Source: JBGSKV01 sp041740975 (lineage in GTDB: Bacteria > Bdellovibrionota_B > Oligoflexia > Oligoflexales > JALZUQ01). From it: 64,000 nucleotides of DNA. The stretch is from contig JBGSKV010000017.1 of the NCBI GenBank assembly GCA_041740975.1, positions 22,999 to 86,998 of the forward strand. The letters are read 5' to 3'. Position numbers and translations under genes: made by a program. Of this stretch, positions 8,382-16,995 are shown piece after piece (positions within the stretch are counted from its first letter, which is position 1; every line of letters starts with the position of its first letter). A model generated the notes under the pieces. It had not been told where the DNA came from and did no database searches. It saw nothing but the letters and a program-made list of their open reading frames with translations.

Positions 8382-8806
8382 ATGACCATTTGCCGCGTTT
8401 TTCAGCTAGTTCTCATTTCAGGATTTTTGCTAACGTCTTTCCAATCCTTAGCAGCTGACGAGGTTGCACCTGCGGTGCTGCCGGTTGAGATGGTCACTAG
8501 CGCGCCGGCAGATCCTGGTTTTTTTTCTACGAAAGTCTACACGCTCAGCTTAGGCATGGCATGGCATGGCAGAAAGAAGGCGAAAAATGGGAATTCTCGC
8601 TGGTTGATTCTGGCCGCGGTATTGATCCCAGTTATCATGAGCAGGTATTCAAATCATCAAACAGCCCGTCGAGCCTTGATACGAAGAGCCATGGTGTCGG
8701 TCTGGCCATTGTAAAGAAAATTGTTGAGATGCACGGCGGTGAGATACATTTGACTTCCGAAATTGGCAAGGGTGCTAATTTCACTTTTACTTTGGCATGC
8801 GCATAA
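8382..8806 (+). pseudogene. Broken chimeric ORF: signal peptide joined to a histidine-kinase ATPase fragment
   Basis: The first frame (8382 on) encodes a signal peptide (MTICRVFQLVLISGFLLTSFQSLAADE) and about 35 further residues. The second frame (from about 8561) encodes the C-terminal part of a GHKL ATPase domain: DSGRGIDP (G1 box), an F-box-like VF, and HGVGLAIVKKIV (G2 box), ending TFTLACA. The N-box, dimerisation domain and phosphorylated His are absent. The frames are separated at three GGCAT units (8553-8567) followed by GGC; removing one unit would join them. Even then the ATPase domain lacks its N-box, so I regard it as a relic of recombination, not an active kinase. Confidence 0.7.
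8553..8570. repeat. GGCAT pentanucleotide repeat at a frame junction
   Basis: Three GGCAT copies plus GGC. Deleting one 5-base unit moves the downstream kinase-like frame into register with the upstream signal-peptide frame; gain of one unit would not. Short arrays like this can slip during replication. Confidence 0.75.
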
Positions 8807-9334
8807 CAACTATAAATACACAATCTTTATTGTAAGTTATCCCTGCGTCGACTGCCAACAACCACATCCATTTTAACCAAATCTCAAATTTGAGATATTT
8901 TATTATTTCGAATTTTCCCAGTCACTTTTGTACAAATTTTTTTTTGGAAAACAATGACGCCACAATGACGATTTTGATGCCAAATGATACTTACACATTT
9001 GAAGTTTTCGGAGTTACAAGCAAGGCACATACTCGCGCTAATCTTGATTGCGTTTTCGCAAGATTTCATTCACCGCCCAATGGTGGTGCATTTTCTTCGT
9101 GATCCAGTCGGATATTTTGAAGCGATCTGGGCCCGAGAAAAATAATCCCCAACTCCTTCACTGCGCGAATTTTACTCAACCCTTTCAGAATCCACCCCCA
9201 AACTAAGTTTGCATATCCCAATGGGACTGCACACCATCCAGTTTTGTAAAATCTCAAAAAACATATATAATAAATGAACTTTATTCCCCAATTTAGAATT
9301 TCGTTAACTGTTTCTATCGATAAAAGGATGTATC
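8807..9334. other. AT-rich gap without a supported gene
   Basis: Short ORFs of 60-70 codons exist here on both strands but lack Shine-Dalgarno sites and recognisable sequence, so I call none. The one notable element is a perfect 16-base palindrome ATCTCAAATTTGAGAT at 8881-8896. The right end carries the AAAAGG Shine-Dalgarno of the repeat lipoprotein. Confidence 0.5.
8881..8896. repeat. Perfect 16-base palindrome
   Basis: ATCTCAAATTTGAGAT reads identically on both strands. It may be an operator; its distance of over 400 bases to the next gene start makes any target unclear. Confidence 0.35.
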
Positions 9335-12300
9335 GTGAAAAAACTCCTCACCCTCATTTTAACTCTCAGTTTTGTACTGTCTTGTAGTTCCAAATCTAAC
9401 TCGCGCCAAGGCGCCACCGAAATCTTCTATGACGCAATGTATGCCGACATGGTGAAGGTCGGCCTTTCAAAAGAAACGGCCGCAGCTATTATTAAGTATT
9501 CAAAGGATAACGAGAACGTTCCTGCGCAGATGCCGGAATCTTATGCGATGCAGAGCGACAACGTTACTGATAAGAATACCAATATCTTAAGAAATCTTAC
9601 AGATGCCTTGGTCTATGTAAAAACGTCTCAAAGCGTCTTTGAACAGGCACTTGTCATCCTCGCAGAAAAATGCGTGGAGTTGCTTGGCAAGGACCCCAAC
9701 GCGACGCTTTCCGAAGTTTGGGTTCGTGTTACTAAAAGGATGGTGAATGTGTTTTTCATTGACGGCGTTCCCCCGCAAGAAAACCCCCATCAATTGAAAA
9801 TGGCCACACTTTTAGAGGCAGCCTTAATCCCTAACGACAAGAATGCATTCAATAAATTCAGTGAAATGTTAGTCGAATATTTAGATCAATATAATGCCAT
9901 GGACAAGGCTTCTCAAGCATTCCAAGAAACAGCTGAAGCTGCAAAACAGTTGGATACTCCTATAACCGAGACTGAAATCAAAGAAAAATTTGAAGATGAA
10001 ATCGAAGAAACAACGGGCTCTCCTGCACCTTCCATATCTTTTTCGGGAACGACTTTTACGGAGGCTCCCGCAAACAATGGAAGCATAAGTACGTCTATTA
10101 CGGTGACACTTGCAGGGTGCGCTTGGAACAAATCCAGCGGAACTTTTACTAAGAACGAACATTTCTCGCATGAGAATACGCTTCCAGCCGGGCTCACATT
10201 GTCGTTTGCGATTAATTCACTGACGCAAGCGACTCTCACGCTAACGGGTAGTGCCACCGCACATGCCGCCGCCAACAGCGAAACCATAGCTTTTGATATG
10301 ATTTTTCTAAGCGCGTTCAAAGATAACATTGCACCCGTTGCCACACACCGACACAACTTCGGAGTGACATTTGCTGATCCTGTCGGAATTGTTTCCCTGG
10401 CCTATTCCGGAACGAGTTTTACCGAAGCTGCGACCAATGACGGAAGTCTCGCCGCACCAGTCACGATCACACTCACTGGCGATACGTTTTCGCAATCAAG
10501 CGGAGAATTCGAAGTCGGTACGGACTACACTTTATCTGGTACGGCCGTACCCTCTGGGTTAACTCCAGTGGTGACGGTTACGGATGCTACGCATGCGAGT
10601 TTATCTTTCACGGGAACGGCCGCGGCTCATGAAGCGACGAACAATGTTGCTGGCGTGACGATTACTTTTAATAACGCAGCATTTACGGGAGCGCTCGCTC
10701 CGACCAATGGCACGCAAACCGGCAACTACTCGATCAATTTTAATAATTCGCCTTTGCTCGCATACTCAGCGACCACTTTTGTCGAAGCGCCAGCCAATGA
10801 TGGTAGCATTGCCACTTCCGTTGATGTCACGCTGACGGGAGATACATTTTCACAACCCAGCGGAACATTCTCGGTCAATACTCATTACACATTATCAGGC
10901 ACGGCCGTCCCAGCTGGATTAACTGCTGTTGTTACTGTCGTCGACACGACCCATGCTACTTTGACTTTTACAGGTAGCGCTTCATCGCATGCTGCGGCCC
11001 AAAGCATCACAGGATTGACTCTAACTTTTGAGTCGGCCGCTTTCACTGCAACGGCTGGCCCTATCGATGGCACGGAAGATGAAGATTTTGCTATAACCTT
11101 CTACGACACGCGCACACTTTCTGTGTCAGAAAATGATTTCATAGAATCTAATGCCAATACCGGTAGCATCACGATTTCCTCAACGATCACTGCGGGCGGC
11201 ACAACGTTTTCACAATCTAGCGGGACGTTTTCGGCTAATACGCATTACACTTTGTCGGGAACAGCCGTACCAGCGGGTTTAACTGCAGTGGTCACGGTCA
11301 CGGATGCAACCCATGCAGAGCTTACCTTTACAGGTACAGCCGCTGTTCATGAAACTAGTGATAGCGTGACGGGAATCATCATAACCTTTAATGCCGCCGC
11401 TTTTACAGGAGGTCTTGCGCCTATCGATGGATCACAAGCGCCAGTATTTACGATCAGCTTTCATGATCCGGTTGTACTTTCGTACTCTCCGACAGAAATT
11501 CCGGAAGATGTTGCAAACAATGGAAGTATTTCCGAGACGGTCACAGTTGATTTAGCGGGAAATACTTTCTCACAAGCTAGTGGCGCCTTCGTACTCGACA
11601 CACACTATACGATTTCGGGAACGGCTTTGCCGACTGGACTAACAGCTGTCGTTACCGTGAATAGCACAACACAAGCCGAAGTGAGTTTCTCCGGGAATGC
11701 CGTTGCTCACGCGGTAGGTAACAGCACCACGGGAACAATTATTACGTTCTTGCCAGCGGCTTTTACAGGTGGCTTGGCTCCAGTCGATGACACGCAATTT
11801 AATGATTATGATTTTGAGTTTATCAGCGTTTCCCATCTCGATTATCATACGACAGTATTCTTAGAGTCCGGTGCAAACGATGGAAGTATAGACAACGGTG
11901 TCACGATTGATTTGATCGATGATACGTTTACAGTGGGTGGAGGTTCTTTTACTTTAGACACGCATTATGAATTGTCAGGCACAGCGGTTCCGGCGGGCTT
12001 GACTGTGGATGTGCAGTGGCTATCTTCGACCCAAGCGCGAGTTATTATGGTGGGTGATGCCGCGAGTCATTTACCGGCGAACGATGTCAGTGGCATCACA
12101 ATTACTTGGCTCGATGCCGCATTCACAAGTGGAAGCGCACCTGCTGACGGAACCGATACTGAGGATCTCAGCATTAGTTTTATCAATCCAAGCATTATGC
12201 TTTTTGAAATTGGTCCACCCACGAACGGAGACTTAGGTGGACGTTTGGGAGCAGATGCAACTTGTCTGGCAAACAAACCGGTCGAATCCACGCATGCGTA

Positions 12301-12673
12301 TGTTAGGGCTTTCATTTCCGTCGATATCAATGACGAAATACAAGACATGCCAACTCTATATTCGTTTTCATCCATTGAGGCCATTCGCAGCAAGAATGGC
12401 ACTTTAGTTGCGAATGATTGGGCGGATCTTTTGGACGGTTCGATTGCGGATGATTTGATATCAGCTGGCGTTGTTAGCATGGCTTCTTTTTGGTGGAGTG
12501 GCTCGGACAACGCTGGTGCCCTCACCGCCAATCACTGCTCAAATTGGACAGACGGAATTTCAGGGAGTGGTGATGCAGGTTTTACGGCCAATGACACTAA
12601 TTGGATTAATGATATGGCGAATCCATGTAACGATATGATGCAGGCAACTGTACTTTGTATAGCTTACGACTAG
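9335..12673 (+). CDS. Large repeat lipoprotein with C-terminal DUF1554-like domain
   Basis: 1112 residues, GTG start with AAAAGG upstream. Signal peptide with lipobox VLSC (Cys near residue 17). Residues ~20-220 are helical and unknown. From ~230 to ~945 there are six beta-rich repeats of about 120 residues, each with a F(T/V)EA(x)xNDGS motif, an (S)GTF...TDYTLSGTAVP(A)GL core and a closing AFTGxxAPxDGT. Repeats 2-4 are very similar even at DNA level. The last ~150 residues (GDLGGRLGADATC ... CSNW ... VLCIAYD) fit the DUF1554 fold described in Leptospira surface proteins, related to C-type-lectin/endostatin folds, with conserved Cys and Trp. Likely a surface-exposed stalk with a binding head. 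Function and ligand unknown. Confidence 0.85.
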   Translation: MKKLLTLILTLSFVLSCSSKSNSRQGATEIFYDAMYADMVKVGLSKETAAAIIKYSKDNENVPAQMPESYAMQSDNVTDKNTNILRNLTDALVYVKTSQSVFEQALVILAEKCVELLGKDPNATLSEVWVRVTKRMVNVFFIDGVPPQENPHQLKMATLLEAALIPNDKNAFNKFSEMLVEYLDQYNAMDKASQAFQETAEAAKQLDTPITETEIKEKFEDEIEETTGSPAPSISFSGTTFTEAPANNGSISTSITVTLAGCAWNKSSGTFTKNEHFSHENTLPAGLTLSFAINSLTQATLTLTGSATAHAAANSETIAFDMIFLSAFKDNIAPVATHRHNFGVTFADPVGIVSLAYSGTSFTEAATNDGSLAAPVTITLTGDTFSQSSGEFEVGTDYTLSGTAVPSGLTPVVTVTDATHASLSFTGTAAAHEATNNVAGVTITFNNAAFTGALAPTNGTQTGNYSINFNNSPLLAYSATTFVEAPANDGSIATSVDVTLTGDTFSQPSGTFSVNTHYTLSGTAVPAGLTAVVTVVDTTHATLTFTGSASSHAAAQSITGLTLTFESAAFTATAGPIDGTEDEDFAITFYDTRTLSVSENDFIESNANTGSITISSTITAGGTTFSQSSGTFSANTHYTLSGTAVPAGLTAVVTVTDATHAELTFTGTAAVHETSDSVTGIIITFNAAAFTGGLAPIDGSQAPVFTISFHDPVVLSYSPTEIPEDVANNGSISETVTVDLAGNTFSQASGAFVLDTHYTISGTALPTGLTAVVTVNSTTQAEVSFSGNAVAHAVGNSTTGTIITFLPAAFTGGLAPVDDTQFNDYDFEFISVSHLDYHTTVFLESGANDGSIDNGVTIDLIDDTFTVGGGSFTLDTHYELSGTAVPAGLTVDVQWLSSTQARVIMVGDAASHLPANDVSGITITWLDAAFTSGSAPADGTDTEDLSISFINPSIMLFEIGPPTNGDLGGRLGADATCLANKPVESTHAYVRAFISVDINDEIQDMPTLYSFSSIEAIRSKNGTLVANDWADLLDGSIADDLISAGVVSMASFWWSGSDNAGALTANHCSNWTDGISGSGDAGFTANDTNWINDMANPCNDMMQATVLCIAYD

Positions 12674-12775
12674 TTTGAAAATGTGAATTATTAAGCGAGT
12701 GGCCATGAGAAAAATTATTTAGTTTGAATTTTATTTTTTAATCTGAAGAAGCCAAGAATTTTTTTGAAGGGCAAT

Positions 12776-13000
12776 ATGCGAAATCTTGTATTTCTCGTGT
12801 TTTTGATTGCAAGCAAATCCTTCGCTGAAATTTCAACACCTCGTCCTACCAAAACTGAAACATCGCTTGACGAGGGAAAATCTACTTACAGTTTCTTTAC
12901 AGATAAAAAGAATTTGCTCACTTAGGGTCTTGGAGTTGGGGTGGCTGCGCAATTGTATGAAAACGATCAAAGTATATACGATGAATTCATCGAAAAAGAA
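12776..13000 (+). pseudogene. Remnant of an exported protein (possibly PAP2-like), stop codon and truncation
   Basis: An ATG at 12776 starts a signal peptide (MRNLVFLVFLIASKSFAEIS) and runs 49 codons to a TAG at 12923-12925. Translation continues in the same frame past the stop as GLGVGVAAQLYENDQSIYDEFIEKEH and then runs into integrase sequence near 13001. The layout (signal peptide, FFTDKKNLLT, Gly-Val helix, Asp-rich turn) recalls the N-terminus of membrane PAP2-family phosphatases, but the match is weak and the catalytic part is missing. Best read as the 5' part of a gene cut by the integrase insertion, then hit by a nonsense mutation. Confidence 0.5.
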
Positions 13001-13399
13001 CATCGCCTTCCTGCTCAAAAGACAATTTTGGCAGAAGATTCTCATAAGATCATTCATCTCCCCGACGCGCTGGTTAGCATGCTCAAAGTCATGAAATTAG
13101 AAAATGGCGGAGACAACATGCTTTTTCGTAATCGTCGCGGGGAAATGCTTCGGGACAATTCTGTCAGATCAGCCTTCAATGCCGCATTTATCGCACTGGG
13201 GCTTCCGTGGAGAGGAACGCATATCTGTCGCCATACCTGGGGAACTTCGGGCCTAAAAGCCAATGACGATAACATTAGCAAGGTTCAAGTGAATATGGGT
13301 CATAGCGATAGACGTGTCTCTGAGATTTATGCAAAGGCGCAAGCCCAAGCGGATCGATCGACAACGGAAAATACGGCTAGGTTGATGGGATTTAAGTAG
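13001..13399 (+). pseudogene. Tyrosine recombinase (integrase), C-terminal remnant, copy 1
   Basis: Encodes about 130 residues of a phage-type integrase catalytic domain: a DALVSMLK helix, the HICRHTWGT box (His-x-x-Arg), GHS (last His of the RHRH set) and the nucleophile Tyr in EIYAKAQ. The N-terminal arm- and core-binding domains and the first catalytic Arg are missing; the 5' side is fused to an unrelated exported-protein remnant. The 3' end lies about 120 bases before a copy of the tRNA-Ser attachment sequence, the expected layout for an integrative element. A second copy, about 85-90% identical, lies at 16690-16995. Confidence 0.85.
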
Positions 13400-13455
13400 A
13401 GAGACTTAGATCCCCGGGCGCCGACTTTGTCGGCTGGGGATGACGGGGTTTTTTG

Positions 13456-13482
13456 AAAATCACTTCGGAATTCACTTCGGAA
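13456..13482 (+). repeat. Sequence shared with the right island end
   Basis: AAAATCACTTCGGAATTCAC and the next few bases recur at about 17049, at the same place relative to the integrase remnant and the attachment site. It contains an internal CACTTCGGAA duplication. It shows that the two element ends descend from a common integrase-att module. Confidence 0.6.
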
Positions 13483-13521
13483 AAATTTTTTGCAGGTGAA
13501 TTCCGATCTCATCTCGATAAC

Positions 13522-13550
13522 TTGCCACATGGTATGGCGGAGAGAGAGGG
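13522..13550 (-). mobile_element. Attachment site copy (attL-like), tRNA-Ser 3' end
   Basis: 29 bases are identical to 17115-17143. The right 16 bases (from TGGCGGAG on) equal the CCA-containing 3' end of tRNA-Ser and the other 13 lie downstream of that gene. Its presence without the rest of a tRNA marks the far end of a 3.6-kb insertion. Confidence 0.85.
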
Positions 13551-13723
13551 GCTGTACTTTTAGAATCTTAACATTTTAGGAATACTGATTTTTTTAAACA
13601 TCTTAACAACTTGCCACGATCACGACATCCATCGGTATCTACAGACTTCCATCAAAATGCCCGTTTGCTGTTCGCATTTGTTCGCAAATATGCTATTTTT
13701 TTTATCCGTCGCTGGGAGACCCT

Positions 13724-13992
13724 ATGAATATTGATTCAAAACTAAAAGAAGTCATTGACAGAGCAGTCGAAGCCGCCACGCCATTGAAAATTATCTTATT
13801 CGGCTCAGCCGCTCGTGACAATATGTCCAAAAATAGTGATCTTGATCTCCTTGTCGTGGTTCCAGACGGTAGTCACAGGCGTGAGATCGCCCATAAGATT
13901 TATCGCAGTCTGTTTGGCGCAGGAGTTGGTTTTTTGATGTCCTAGCGGCAGTATCAAAAAGGGCTTTATTATTCCTATCCGCAGCAAATTGA
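13724..13992 (+). pseudogene. MNT-type minimal nucleotidyltransferase, frameshifted in a T6 tract
   Basis: The first frame gives 73 residues with the nucleotidyltransferase signature GSAARDNMSKNSDLDLLV (GS...D-x-D), as in MntA/MNT antitoxin-like enzymes that AMPylate or nucleotidylate a HEPN partner. It stops just after the sixth T of a T6 run at 13930-13935. With five T the frame continues GVGFDVLAAVSKRALLFLSAAN and ends at TGA 13990-13992, three bases before the next ATG, matching the expected third strand with its Asp. This strongly suggests a real frameshift, or a slippage-prone tract. No HEPN toxin gene is adjacent. ATG at 13724; weak GGGAGA upstream. Confidence 0.75.
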
Positions 13993-13995
13993 ATT

Positions 13996-15210
13996 ATGTT
14001 TAGCCAAAACCATAAACAAACAATAGTTGTTTCTCTAGTACTACTCCTATTTGTGTGGTCTATTTTTGGTTATACGATTTGGTCTGAAAGAGCACAGCAA
14101 ACGATAGGGTATTGGTTATTGTCGGTTCCCGTCATTGCTTTAGGGGGTATATTTTGGCTCGTCACGCCGTTATGGCGAGAAAAGGAATACGTAAAGCCGG
14201 CATTAGCTATCGTGATATTAAATCTTATCATGATCGTGGTTACTGTAGTGAAGACGTCTCCAACCCCAGCGGAAATCTTATTCTTAAGTTGTGTCGGACC
14301 TCAAATATTCGTGCTGGGATATGTATTGCCAAAATTTTTTGATGAGAGTTACCAACGCAATCTTCTTTCGGCAATTGGGATACTTCTATTGATTTGTTTG
14401 CTGGCGTGCCTCTTGATAATTTGCTTTGAGATTAAGGAAATAAATGGATATAAATTATTTTTCACCGGTTACACCCCAGAAAACTTTACGCGTTATAGTG
14501 TGTTTAGAAATCGAAATTACGAAGCTTCCTTTGTGCAGTGGCTCCCGGCTTTAGGAGTTTACCTGGCTCAAACCGCGAAAAATGGAAGGGGAAGAAGTGT
14601 TTGGTATATTATCGCGTTTGTGGCACTGATTCATGTCGTGCTTACCTTTTCGCGTTCGGCTCTTCTTGCTTCCGCTATTTCCCTTATTCCTTTGTTGTTC
14701 TATGGGTGGAAGAAAAGCCCATTAGTTACCGTAGGGAGTTTCGTCTCGCTAGTGGGTGGAGTCGTCTTAATTCTGCTATTGAGTGATTTCGGATATTATA
14801 AGTTTTTTCAGAATCCTCTTTCGATGCGGGATCGGGACGCGTATTGGGTTGAGGTCGTGCAAGTTATGAAAACTGATTACAACTGGCTCACAGGTGTCGG
14901 CTACCGTGGGTATTTGCCACAGGGGTATCTTCCGCATAACGGATTTTTGACCCAAATTTTATTTTTTGGAGTCGTGGGTTTTGTGCTTTGGGGGGGGCTC
15001 GTGGTAGAGCGGTTACTGCCTCTGCTTAGAAGACTATTAAATAAAGACGCATTATCGGAACCTGGCGCCGCTTTGGAGTTTTCTATTCTGGGTGCCCTTG
15101 CCGCCGAGCTATTCGGCGACAAGATCGTAAATCCGCTTTATTTTACTTCTTTCATGTTCTGGCTTTACTTATCAGGGCTACACTGTTCTTCGCGTTTAGC
15201 ATCGAGATAA
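13996..15210 (+). CDS. O-antigen ligase / Wzy-like membrane protein
   Basis: 404 residues with about 10-12 transmembrane segments. The region near residues 195-300 has features of the Wzy_C / O-antigen ligase family: a TFSRSALL segment at the membrane edge, then a large periplasmic loop with RDRDAYWVEVVQVMKTDYNWLTGVGYRGY and PHNGFLTQILFFGVVG (the H-N motif common in ligases). Known for the family: transfer or polymerisation of lipid-linked polysaccharide. It starts three bases after the (frameshift-corrected) nucleotidyltransferase gene and lies wholly between the two att copies, so it is island cargo. Its 3' end overlaps the convergent lipoprotein gene by 46 bases. WaaL and Wzy cannot be separated by sequence alone. 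Confidence 0.78.
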   Translation: MFSQNHKQTIVVSLVLLLFVWSIFGYTIWSERAQQTIGYWLLSVPVIALGGIFWLVTPLWREKEYVKPALAIVILNLIMIVVTVVKTSPTPAEILFLSCVGPQIFVLGYVLPKFFDESYQRNLLSAIGILLLICLLACLLIICFEIKEINGYKLFFTGYTPENFTRYSVFRNRNYEASFVQWLPALGVYLAQTAKNGRGRSVWYIIAFVALIHVVLTFSRSALLASAISLIPLLFYGWKKSPLVTVGSFVSLVGGVVLILLLSDFGYYKFFQNPLSMRDRDAYWVEVVQVMKTDYNWLTGVGYRGYLPQGYLPHNGFLTQILFFGVVGFVLWGGLVVERLLPLLRRLLNKDALSEPGAALEFSILGALAAELFGDKIVNPLYFTSFMFWLYLSGLHCSSRLASR

Positions 15211-15788
15211 CAGGAGAGCTTAGTCATTGATTTTACGGCACCAGATGGACAATATTTCTTGTCCCATTTTTGATATCGGATTCCAACGATATCCTCAGTT
15301 TCGAAACGGGTAATCGTAGTCGTTTCTTCCAAATAACCGCATACTTTCAAAGGTTTTCCGTCACACTTTTGGTCAACAAGATATTTTGCTCGCTGGGTAT
15401 TTCGTTCGTGTCGTTCAACCGATGTTGAGGTAGTGCATGTCGAGCTATCATGCTTACGTTTCCACGTGCTGTGCGAGACCTTAAATCGGCTTTTTCCAAA
15501 TTCGCTATTCGGATCGGGGGAACACGGATCCGGAATCCAGCTTTCACTTTCGATTTCTAAACTTCGTCCGTTGCACACGCAGATATTTTTTGTCTTCGAA
15601 ACTACCGCGCCAAACTCATCGTATGTATACTGCGTAAGAGGCCCACACTCACTCTCGGGTTCTTCGTCAGCCATGAAAAACTGTGGGGGGCCTGAATTAT
15701 CTAAATTTCCCGAGCCATCTTCTTTCGCGCACGATATGACAAAGGCTAAAGAGACCACCAATCCAATTCCCAACTGAAAAATCCTCAT
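15165..15788 (-). CDS. Cys-rich putative lipoprotein, island cargo
   Basis: 207 residues. Lipoprotein signal with lipobox FVISC (Cys near residue 20). The mature part has about nine cysteines (for example CGPLTQY, CVCNGR, CTTSTS, CDGKPLKVCGY, CYLD, CSPDK), suggesting a disulfide-stabilised extracytoplasmic domain. AAGGGGAAAG precedes the ATG. It overlaps the end of the convergent ligase-like gene by 46 bases and lies between the att copies. No family recognised. Confidence 0.7.
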   Translation of the reverse strand: MRIFQLGIGLVVSLAFVISCAKEDGSGNLDNSGPPQFFMADEEPESECGPLTQYTYDEFGAVVSKTKNICVCNGRSLEIESESWIPDPCSPDPNSEFGKSRFKVSHSTWKRKHDSSTCTTSTSVERHERNTQRAKYLVDQKCDGKPLKVCGYLEETTTITRFETEDIVGIRYQKWDKKYCPSGAVKSMTKLSCYLDAKREEQCSPDK

Positions 15789-16120
15789 TACTTTCCCCTT
15801 TTATCGATTTTCTAAATTGACGTGGGATCACGACGAACAACTCACGAAAAAGCACATAGAAAACGTGTCGGTTCCGATGTTGATCGGCTTTACTTTTTTT
15901 TAAAAAAACTCGTTATAACAGGTTGTTGTGGCGACTCTTCGACTATCTCGTTATTGGGTGAATTGTTATCCGGGGTTATCCGGGGACACCCGACTGGACC
16001 CAAATTAAATAGTGCTTGATGTCTGGGGACAGCTACTTTTTCTCCAGTTTGTCATAAATTGCGCTATTGAAAGGTAGCTGTCCCCAGACCGTAGCAGGTG
16101 GTGGGGGAGATCCTCTCTAT
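15789..16120. other. Intergenic region with REP-like elements
   Basis: No gene is supported. It holds a short direct repeat GGTTATCCGG at 15964-15985 and the 16-bp inverted repeat at 16021-16089. It separates the island lipoprotein from the IS91-type remnant. Confidence 0.55.
16021..16089. repeat. REP-like inverted repeat with 16-bp arms
   Basis: GTCTGGGGACAGCTAC at 16021-16036 is exactly inverted at 16074-16089 around a 37-base loop. CTGGGGACAG-type palindromes are often found beside REP-associated (RAYT) Y1 transposases; no such transposase is present in this window, so this would be a non-autonomous copy. Confidence 0.65.
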
Positions 16121-16687
16121 TCAGCCAATAATGGCACTGGAGAATAAACTTTTGTACAAAATTACAAAATTGGTGATGCCAGCTTTTGAATTGCAAGAAG
16201 GGCATCTGCTCAAATCAAGGCCGAATGACCTTTTAAGAAGTTTCTGCCACGAATATCTCGTAGCTGGTGGGGTTGAATCGCTTCCATCCGAAGTCGCTTG
16301 CACCTCCCCTGCTTTTGGATTTGGGACTATATGTTTTCTAAGCTTTGAATTCGGAGCCAGCACGCCGCAGTAACGAAATAAATTATAATTTGGTAATGGA
16401 ATTAAAGCACAAAGCTTTTCAATTAATTCCATTGGAGAAAGTTTTATATGCGTAGTCCCGTCGCTCCACGGGGTTTTGAGTTCATAAAGTAAATCACCAT
16501 TTTTATCTTGAGATAAACGCTTATGTGAAAAAGATCCTCTTGCTGTATAACGCACAAGTTTTTCTAACTTGTCACGCATTTTAGCTTTTATTCTAACATC
16601 CGCATGCAAACTAAAGCCGTTTATGGCAGCACAACGCTCTTTAATAAGTTTTGCTTTTTCTCCTTCTTCGCCAAATGATCTGGCTAT
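16121..16687 (-). pseudogene. IS91-type (Y2) transposase, C-terminal remnant
   Basis: About 185 codons are open if read from 16687. The frame shows the conserved end of IS91/IS801-family transposases: GFSLHADVRI, KLEKLVRYTARG, LYELKTPWSDGTTHIKLSPMELIEKLCALIP, NLFRYCGVLAPNSKLR, and a C-terminal CPSCNSKAG. The HUH and two-tyrosine catalytic N-terminus is missing. The open frame could start at a TTG (16609), but that is internal to the family and has no functional meaning. The break lies exactly where the second integrase remnant begins, so one event probably truncated both. Known for the family: rolling-circle transposition with one-ended deletions. Confidence 0.85.
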
Positions 16688-16689
16688 TT

Positions 16690-16995
16690 AAGCTAGAAAA
16701 TGGCGGAGACAACATGCTTTTTCGAAATCGGCGCGAAGAAATGCTTCGGGATAATTCTGTAAGAGGCGCTTTTAATGCTGCATTTATAGCGCTGGGACTT
16801 CCATGGAGAGGAACTCATATCTGTCGCCATACCTGGGGAACACTAAGGCTCAAAGCTAATGACGACAACATTAGCAAGATTCAAGTGAATATGGGTCATA
16901 GCGATAGAAGGGTTTTAGAAATTTACGCGAAGGCACAAGCTCAGGCGGATCGATCGACAACGGAAAATACGGCGAGGTTGATGGGGTTCCAATAA
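16690..16995 (+). pseudogene. Tyrosine recombinase (integrase), C-terminal remnant, copy 2
   Basis: About 101 codons matching copy 1 from KLENGGDNMLFRNRR to the end, with HICRHTWGT, GHS and EIYAK retained. An ORF start at 16651 comes from the antisense of the IS91 remnant and is artefactual. Homology begins at about 16690, directly at the IS91 junction, so the 5' part was deleted. It ends 120 bases before the attachment site in tRNA-Ser. Differences from copy 1 are mainly third-position changes, meaning both once evolved under selection as proteins before decay. Confidence 0.85.

Noticed and set aside
9066..9257. 63-codon minus-strand ORF in the gap before the repeat lipoprotein
   Set aside because: No Shine-Dalgarno, no known motif, and the region is AT-rich non-coding sequence.
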